A DNA stretch of 64,000 bases, from assembly GCA_022495995.1 (NCBI GenBank), contig JAFEMH010002492.1:62001-126000 (forward strand). Reading direction: 5' to 3'. Origin of the DNA: Adenophora triphylla var. japonica. Lineage: Eukaryota > Streptophyta > Magnoliopsida > Asterales > Campanulaceae. The position numbers and the translations under genes were made by a program. Positions 58,185 to 64,000 of this stretch are shown here, piece by piece (within the stretch, counting starts at the first letter, position 1; every line of letters starts with the position of its first letter). The notes under the pieces were generated by a model. That model did no database searches, had not been told where the DNA came from, and saw only the letters and a program-made list of their open reading frames with translations.

Positions 58185-58890
58185 TTAAAAGAAATACTTT
58201 CTAAGGTGGTCGCTATTCCATGCGTGCTTGAGGTCTTTTCCTTCTCTTGTCCGCAATTTGTAGGTACCCTCTTTGATTATTTGGGTAACTTCGTATGGAC
58301 CTTCCCATTTCGGGAAGAGTTTGTGGAAACCAGCCTGGGTCCCTTGTACCTCAACGTTTCTGAGTACCCAATCTCCAACTGAAAAACTTCTTCTATTCAC
58401 TCTTTTATCATGGTGCTTCTTCGCCTTTTGCTTGTAGTTCACCATTTTTTCATTTGCTCGTATTCTCTTTTTTTTCGAGATCGTCCAGGTCATACCTTCT
58501 GTTTGCCTCATTCTGAGACTCATCGAAGTATGCGACTCTGTACGAGGGTAGGGCTACCTCAACTGGAGCCATTGTCTCTGACCCATACGTGAGCGAGAAA
58601 GGAGTTTCTCCCGTTGAATTTCTGATCGTCGTGCGGACAACCCATAACGCGGTCTGGAGCTCGTCCAACCATCGCCCTCCTCGTCCTTCCAAATTTTTGT
58701 TTAGGGCGGTCAGGACTAACTTGTTCACGGCCTCAGCTTGGCCGTCGTTCCCTTGGGGATAAGCAACTACGGACCGGCAATGATGTACTTTCATTCTCTC
58801 ACACTCAGCTGTGAATTTTGCAGAGAACTGAGTGCCATTGTCCGAAATTATTGCTCGTGGAACCCCATTTTGCCCCTCAAATTTTGCCAA
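58185..58890 (-). pseudogene. Integrase C-terminal part of element C
   Basis: Starts in the catalytic core (GVPRAIISDNGTQFSAKF, HHCRSVVAYPQGNDGQAEA with the final catalytic Glu) and runs through LDELQTALWVVRTT and TPFSLTYGSETMAPVE. A frameshift near 58450-58520 joins it to the C-terminal domain (RSFSVGDWVLRNVE, FPKWEGPYEVTQI, TYKLRTREGKDLKHAWN), ending SDHLRKYFF. The N-terminal half is deleted. Confidence 0.92.
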
Positions 58891-59061
58891 GGTTCTTTAT
58901 TTCCAATTTTACCCTTAATTTTCAAAATAACTTTTCCCTCCTAAAATTTGAATTCTATAGTATTTTTTCTCATTTTACCCTCCCTAAGTTGTCCCTTTTT
59001 CATTTTGTCCTCACTTTTAATTAAAAAAATATCACATGTCCTCAGACACGGACTTTTACTA
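58864..59061 (+). mobile_element. Helitron-like 3' part at the truncated end of element C
   Basis: CCATTTTGCCCCTCAAATTTTG onward has the TTTTACCC/TTTTGTCC words of the Helitrons in this window and ends CACATGTCCTCAGACACGG, ACTTTTACTAG, then T, with a weak hairpin and CTAG. No 5' TC start is found; it abuts the broken integrase. Confidence 0.5.
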
Positions 59062-59250
59062 GTTAATATATATTTTATAAACTAAATTGTTTTCTTTGAA
59101 TATTTTAAATATCTAGATAATTAAATATTTTTACAATACAACTATTTAATCATGGATAATGACAATTTAGGTAAAGTTTATTAATATTTTATAAAGTAAG
59201 TATAAAACTGTAATTATTTTGAAATAAAAAATTTCTCATAAAACAACAAA

Positions 59251-59431
59251 TCTATAGTATAAATTAGACCTGGTGTTACAGTTGTTTGAACAGTGTCAAG
59301 CGACGAAATTCTCATTTTGCCCTTACTAATTTGTTCCTTTCCCATTTTGCCCTTAAATTTTTTTTTTTTTTAAATTTTTTTTTAAAAAAAAAAAAAAAAC
59401 ACCCGTGTCCTTGAACACGGGCATGTACTAG
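59251..59431 (+). mobile_element. Short non-autonomous Helitron, copy 3
   Basis: TCTATAGTATAAATTAGACC after an A, ending with hairpin CCCGTGTCCTTGAACACGGG, then CATGTACTAG before a T. 181 bp. It is inserted in what looks like a MITE end (ATAACGGAGGAAG at 59439-59451). Confidence 0.85.
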
Positions 59432-59454
59432 TATTTTATAACGGAGGAAGTACA

Positions 59455-60417
59455 AGTTGGGAACTGTGGAAACATCCTTGATCGCGCAGGAAAGCGTGGT
59501 GGGCTCAGTTCTTTGGGTCCAGCGAATGAATGAGCTAGCTTGTGATCTGCACACCACAAGAAATAACAGTGAAACTGCGTCGGGGGTCTTCCGGCAAACC
59601 CCTCCGGCGTGAGAGTAAGATGATGGACTGAGATTATGGAAAAATGATATGTAGGGTGCAAGGGTACGTAAATATGCAGTAAAGCATTACCTGCGTCCAT
59701 GTTGTTATTCTCTTATTTATAGTGGGAGTAGTGATATTAGGGCTTTCACCAGAGCCGTTGGATTGGGTGGTCACCAACCGCTGATCGGGCCTCCATCTCC
59801 CAGGCATACACGTGTCATGTTGGGATTGGTCAGTATATGCAAGGACACTGCAACACTGACAGCGATAAGCGGTTGCCTTATAAGGGAAAGTCAACCTGTA
59901 CGCCTTTTGGAGTTATTACTGTTTGCATGATTGCACGTGTAACAAAGCACTGTGGTAGGTCTGACATTATCCCAAATTAGCTAAGTAATCAAGCTTACTG
60001 AAGAAGCTTAATAGAAGAGACGACCCGGAACTGTACGTCGCCTTAGGTCGTCTCTTCGAGAGATGACTCGACGAGCGTGAGGCATTAAGAGTTGGTCGTT
60101 CAATGACGACGCTCACTGTTGTAAGAGACAAGCTTGGCGCGACTGTAAGGCTCGTCGTTAGGTGGGTTGTGGCTCATTGGCGACGGCCTCTTCTTGGTTT
60201 ATCGACGAACTAAGATGTAAACCTTTGCCAAAAGGAATATTGGCCCGTCGTTTAGATGGGCTTGGTCGCTCAGTGACGACGACGGCCATCCGTTGTAAGA
60301 CGGGCCCTTACCCTGATCTTGATCTGGTCTTGCACAGTTGGGCCTTTGGTGGGCCCGTTGGGCCCCTTGGCTCGTAGTACAATATTGGGCTCGGCCCATT
60401 ACATATTATTCCGTTCA
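59455..60417 (-). repeat. 3' LTR of Tat element D (left end approximate)
   Basis: The right edge, on the minus strand, starts TGAACGGAATAATATG, directly after the polypurine tract GTTGGGGGCCAC (60429-60418). Near 59600, ACTCTCACGCCGGAGG on the minus strand matches the LTR of element A. The usual TTTGGCATCATCA end is not found; the LTR seems cut at its left by MITE and Helitron DNA around 59434-59454. Confidence 0.75.
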
Positions 60418-60976
60418 GTGGCCCCCAACTCATGGTCGTCTTGACGGGCCAGGAGTTGTCGTTTTCCCTCCAAGACTGGCCGTACAACCGTCAGTTTGAA
60501 TTTTGAATTATGATGACGTCAGTATTGATGACGTGGATGGTTGGGATTTCTCTCTCAGTTGACACGTGTCCTTTGAGGGGACATTCTCCTCGGAAGTTGC
60601 AGAGGGTATTTAATGCCCCTCATCATTCCGCCGTTTGGGTTCCCAAACACAGACCCTCCATATTCTTTACAAATAAAAACCTCCTCCCTCCTACATTTCG
60701 AACTTTCCACACCTTTGATCAGTGAGAGCAAAGCAGCAAGAGGCGATTTCCGGCAACCCACTGAACGAACTCCGGCGAGAAAGAACCACCGTCCCCGGCA
60801 GCCGTAATTGCTCTGGCAACCCCTTTCGTAAGGCACCTGGGAGCTTGGATAAGAGATTTCTTTGATCTCCCATCGGAAAATTCATCGGAAAGCATATCTC
60901 CCACCCCTTTACCAGGTAATTTCTTCATTCATTCTTCATTTTCTGGGTTTTTTATTGGGTTTTAGAAATTTGTGGA
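60418..60976 (+). promoter_or_regulatory. Leader and promoter region of the antisense gene in element D
   Basis: About 560 bp between the LTR and the first ATG of the antisense gene. TTACAAATAAAAACC at 60667-60681 is a weak TATA-like box about 300 bp before the ATG. The downstream part has CCGGCGA and CCGGCA words, as in the leader of element A. Short ORFs here are not convincing. Confidence 0.45.
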
Positions 60977-63900
60977 ATGGGGCCCAGAACAATCAGTTTT
61001 GAGAGAGGTGTTAAGTTTGGTTTTGGGATAAATCAAAGAGTTTATAAATGTGCTAAGGGGGTTTGGAGAGAGATTTCGTTGCCTGAGTGTTCTTCGATCT
61101 TGGTTAAGTTCAACTTTGAAGACAAGCCTTTGGGGTTCCCAGAAGGTGAGGTTCTAGGTGATTTTGAGGATGGAGATCCAATGATAACCCCTTTTAGGTC
61201 GATGAACGATCTGCCCAACCACATCAAGACCCACTACTATTTGTCCCGTCGTGATTCACTTAGGGATTTGATTTTAGGGGAATCTAGGTCGCCCCTAGGT
61301 AGGTCGTCGTCTGTGGAAGTTAGGACCGATTCCCCCTTTCTTTCTCATTGTTTTGTAGACATGGATCACGACGGGCGTCCTAGCCGTCCGGCCCCAGAAG
61401 CAAATGAGCCGAGCACAAGTGCAAGGGGCAACCAGGCAGCTAAAGCCTATCACACATTTGTACGAGTTGGATCAACTGATAGTGAATTTGGAGGTGGGGC
61501 AGGAGGGAATTGGGCTATACCCAAGATCGAGCTCAGGAAGCCGGATGTTGGGAAGCAAATGATCGACGCTCTGCGAGGGTCGTACAGAGTCCAAGCTTCG
61601 ACCTATAAGTTGGAGCATCTCAGCTTATCGGAGTACGAGCCCCGTCGTCAGTCCCTTTTAGCTAGCAAGGAGAAGGTGGCCTTTTTCTACAAACAATTTG
61701 AATTTGAATTGAGGTTGCCTCTAGACCCCTTTATCAATGAATTCTTGGAGGACTCAGCCTGTGTGCCCATGGAGGTCAGTGCCAACACTATCAGAATCTT
61801 ATCTAGCTTCGCCGTCATTTGTAGATTTCTTGGCTACGAGCCATGTAACAAAGTGTTCCGTCAATACTACTGGGTGGCCAGGAGTACTTCCAAAGATAAA
61901 GGGAAGTCTATTGTGAGCGTGTCTTCGATCAAAAACACAAGGAACTTTTTCTTGGATATCCCCAACAAGGTGTATGGTTGGGAGAACCATTTAATTTTGG
62001 TGGAAAGCCGAGTGGGATGGCAGTTTCCTCATCCAGCGGGTAACAAGGTCGTCGCTGATAAGTACATCTTCCAAGCTCCGTGGGCCGAGGAGTTGAAGAA
62101 AAAGATTGATGATTTACTGGATCTTGGATGGGTCTCGTATAAAGACATAGAGGCCTCCCAATGGAGATATATCAGGACCGGCATGATGTCTAAGCCGGCG
62201 ATGGGGCCTGAACCTTTGGTGAAGATAAGTTTGGATGTCCGCTATCCCGTCTGGGTCGTCCATAATGAGCTTGCTTTTAAAGAAAATTGTGTGACTTGCG
62301 CGGCATCGCGCATTAGCCGTCCTGAGGAGTGTTGTGAAAACTTAGAGATGAATGGGGGTTGGGTTCTTGAAACCTTTTCTCAATTCTTATACTTGTCTCT
62401 CGTCTCGTCGTGAATAAAGCTAACCCTTGTTTACTTTGTCTTTTTGCAGCTCTTACTCAGTCCGACGTAGACAGAATTGAAAAGAGAATAATGGACGGAG
62501 CCATCCGAGCTAGTGATAGGGGGACCAAGAAGAAGGAGAGGGTCGTCACCCGTGCCATCGTTGATCGTCAGGAGAAACAGGCAACGAGGAATGATGAGCT
62601 CCCAAAAGATCCTGAGGGAGCCATTCCCCTAATTGAGAGAGAGCCCGTCGCTGGGGGGCTCAATACTGGAGGTCGTCAAGCCATTGTCGACGCGCCGGAG
62701 AGAGCTGTTGGGGTTGAAACTGATGCAAGTGTTGAAGCTTCGGGAGCTCAACTGATCGTTGTCGACGAGACGGTGGGGAGTACAGATTCAAACCCTGAAA
62801 TGGGTGACGCCGGCGTCCAAGGCTCCAGAAAAAGAAAAGATCATCCCGCCGGCTCTGAGGGGAGAAGGAGCAAGAATAAGAAGAATAACGACGATCCTCC
62901 TAGCTCGTCGGAACCCTCTACTCCAAGAGCCGACGCTCCTGGCTCGTCCTCAACGGTCTTGTCTAAGGCGAAGGCCAAAGAGATGGCGGCCTTGATTGCT
63001 AAAGCCTCCCCAATAGCTGGGATCCCCTACCTGCTAAGGAATGGCAATCCACTGTTGTTGGGGACGGCCCTGACCAGGCGTGGCCGGGACGTCGAGCTGA
63101 CCCGTTGGATGAGGGATGCCAAACTTTCTCCCGAGACTTTCCATGCTCGTCTCGGGCTGATTCAAACTGAGGTATTTCAATTTAAATTTGTGTTTCTTCC
63201 CGTCCTTTCACACTTAGGTTAACAATTTTGTTGTGGCAGATGTCGTCGATGATGGACGCAATGACTGCTGATTATAGAGAGTGTCTTGACGCCGAGCTGC
63301 GGGCCAACGAGGAACTGATAAAGGCTGTTGGTGACAAAGGGACGGCGGAACAGAAGCTGAAGGAGGCGGAGACCAACGTGGGTGAGCTCACCACTGCCTA
63401 CGAGCTCTTGATGGGTGATAAGAATGACCTTTTGAAGGAGGTTGAAGCTTTAAAGGAAGGGAAGTCCAAAGCTGAAGCCGATTCAAAAGTGTTTCAAGAC
63501 GGTCTTCGCGCTTGTGAAAACAAGCTCCAGAAGACGACGGCCAGCTTTGACTCCGCTCTTTCCCAGATTGAAGGAATGAAGACGACCCATGAAGCTGCCT
63601 TGACCAAAGCTGGACTTGATGCTGTGGATGAATTCAAGAAGAGTGCTGAATGCCTCCAGCTAATTACCAAGCATGCCAGTGGATTTTTCAAGGATGGGGC
63701 TAAGCACATGGCAAGGCGGCTCTTGTTGGATCCTACGACGAAAGACCTTCTCTCTGTTCGACAATTGGCCGACCTTTGTACCGAAGGAGCACACGACGAC
63801 GAAGCCCGTACGGTTCATCCCCTCGTTCCTTATACTGACAATGACCTCCTTATTATAAGGGAAGATGACGCCAAGGCCGGGAAGGAAGAGTGGCCTATTC

Positions 63901-64000
63901 CTGCCGTCGTCCCAAAGAACTTCGACGCCTATTATGCTCATTTTGTTGAAGACGGCCCCGATCCCGATGAAGTCCCGTCAAATTCCGGTGTTGACCCCCA
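60977..64000 (+). CDS. Antisense spliced gene of element D, intact, runs off the window
   Basis: Four exons: 60977-61298, 61359-62357, 62450-63171 and 63240-64000+, with introns of 60, 92 and 68 bp (GTAGGT...TTGTAG, GTTGGG...TTGCAG, GTATTT...GTGGCAG). Phases are 1, 1 and 0, and the joined frame is open for at least 934 codons. Exon 2: LRLPLDPFINEFL, ICRFLGYEPC, VESRVGWQF, then HNELAFKENCVTC. Exon 3: basic patches (SRKRKDH, RRSKNKKNN) in an acidic, Ser/Pro-rich linker, likely nuclear localisation signals. Exon 4: about 140 residues of heptad-rich coiled coil, then FKDGAKHMARRLLLDPTTKD. Opposite to pol, which should lie beyond the right edge. Similar to plant putative gypsy-type transposon proteins; activity unknown. 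Intron 1 is short and in frame, so it may be retained. Confidence 0.82.

Larger units (their letters stand above)
48861..58890 (-). mobile_element. Truncated Tat-lineage retrotransposon (element C)
   Basis: Reads right to left: integrase end (58890-58185), degenerate tandem repeats, an antisense gene on the plus strand (50301-57178), then the 3' LTR (48861-49722). Everything upstream of the integrase catalytic core is missing, cut near 58862-58890 by Helitron-like DNA. A 3.4-kb LTR-like sequence has inserted into the last exon of the antisense gene. The order is the same as in element A. Confidence 0.88.
59455..64000 (-). mobile_element. Tat-lineage retrotransposon (element D), partial
   Basis: 3' LTR, polypurine tract and intact antisense gene, in the same order as elements A and C. 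Orientation is right to left, so repeats, integrase, the rest of pol, gag and the 5' LTR should follow beyond 64000. It is distinct in sequence from A and C at both the LTR and the antisense gene. Confidence 0.82.

Overview
This looks like intergenic nuclear DNA from a flowering plant, probably a eudicot. It is a dense pile of nested transposons around two plausible host genes. The evidence is LTR retrotransposons primed by plant-type tRNA sites (Asp, Glu, initiator Met), many TA-flanked Stowaway-like MITEs, a tRNA-derived SINE, short Helitrons, AT-rich spacers, and two plant-type single-exon genes: a DMP/DUF679 membrane protein at 8919-9539 (-) and a PNRC-motif-like protein at 40088-40618 (-). 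I see no rRNA gene, no tRNA gene and no CRISPR array.

Layout, left to right. 215-7439 is a complete, young, non-autonomous Athila-like Ty3/gypsy element carrying only gag-protease. 7621-8655 is a Mutator-like element with 10-bp target duplications that carries an F-box gene fragment. 8919-9539 is the DMP gene. 10144-22387 is a Tat-lineage gypsy element (element A) with near-identical LTRs but a wrecked pol lacking the reverse transcriptase core. 22388-28602 holds MITEs, a foldback element, a solo LTR and Helitron remnants. 28603-29466 is a solo LTR. 29547-38260 is a complete SIRE-like Copia element on the minus strand. 38261-43500 holds MITEs, the PNRC-like gene, a SINE, a hAT-like element and TA microsatellites. 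43604-47730 is an old LTR-like repeat pair enclosing an Athila-type solo LTR. 47915-48597 has two head-to-tail Helitrons and a MITE. 48861-58890 is a truncated minus-strand Tat element (C), itself hit by a 3.4-kb LTR-like insertion. 59251-59431 is a third Helitron. From about 59455 to the window end is the 3' side of another minus-strand Tat element (D).

The most interesting signal is a gene carried antisense to pol in all three Tat elements. It lies between the end of pol (or its tandem-repeat block) and the 3' LTR. Each copy has a TATA-like box of its own upstream, GT-AG introns at matching positions, an alpha/beta-looking domain with a conserved Cys-x-Thr-Cys pair, a basic and acidic low-complexity linker, and a long C-terminal coiled coil. 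In element D the four exons join in phase with no lesion, giving an open frame of at least 934 codons that runs off the window. In elements A and C the gene is decayed but clearly homologous. Antisense extra ORFs are known in the Tat/Retand group; their function is not. The conserved gene structure here is what I would follow up.

Several elements must have moved with help from others: the gag-only Athila relative and the RT-less Tat element both have nearly identical LTRs. Coordinates of element ends with target-site duplications are exact as read; boundaries marked approximate are judged by eye.
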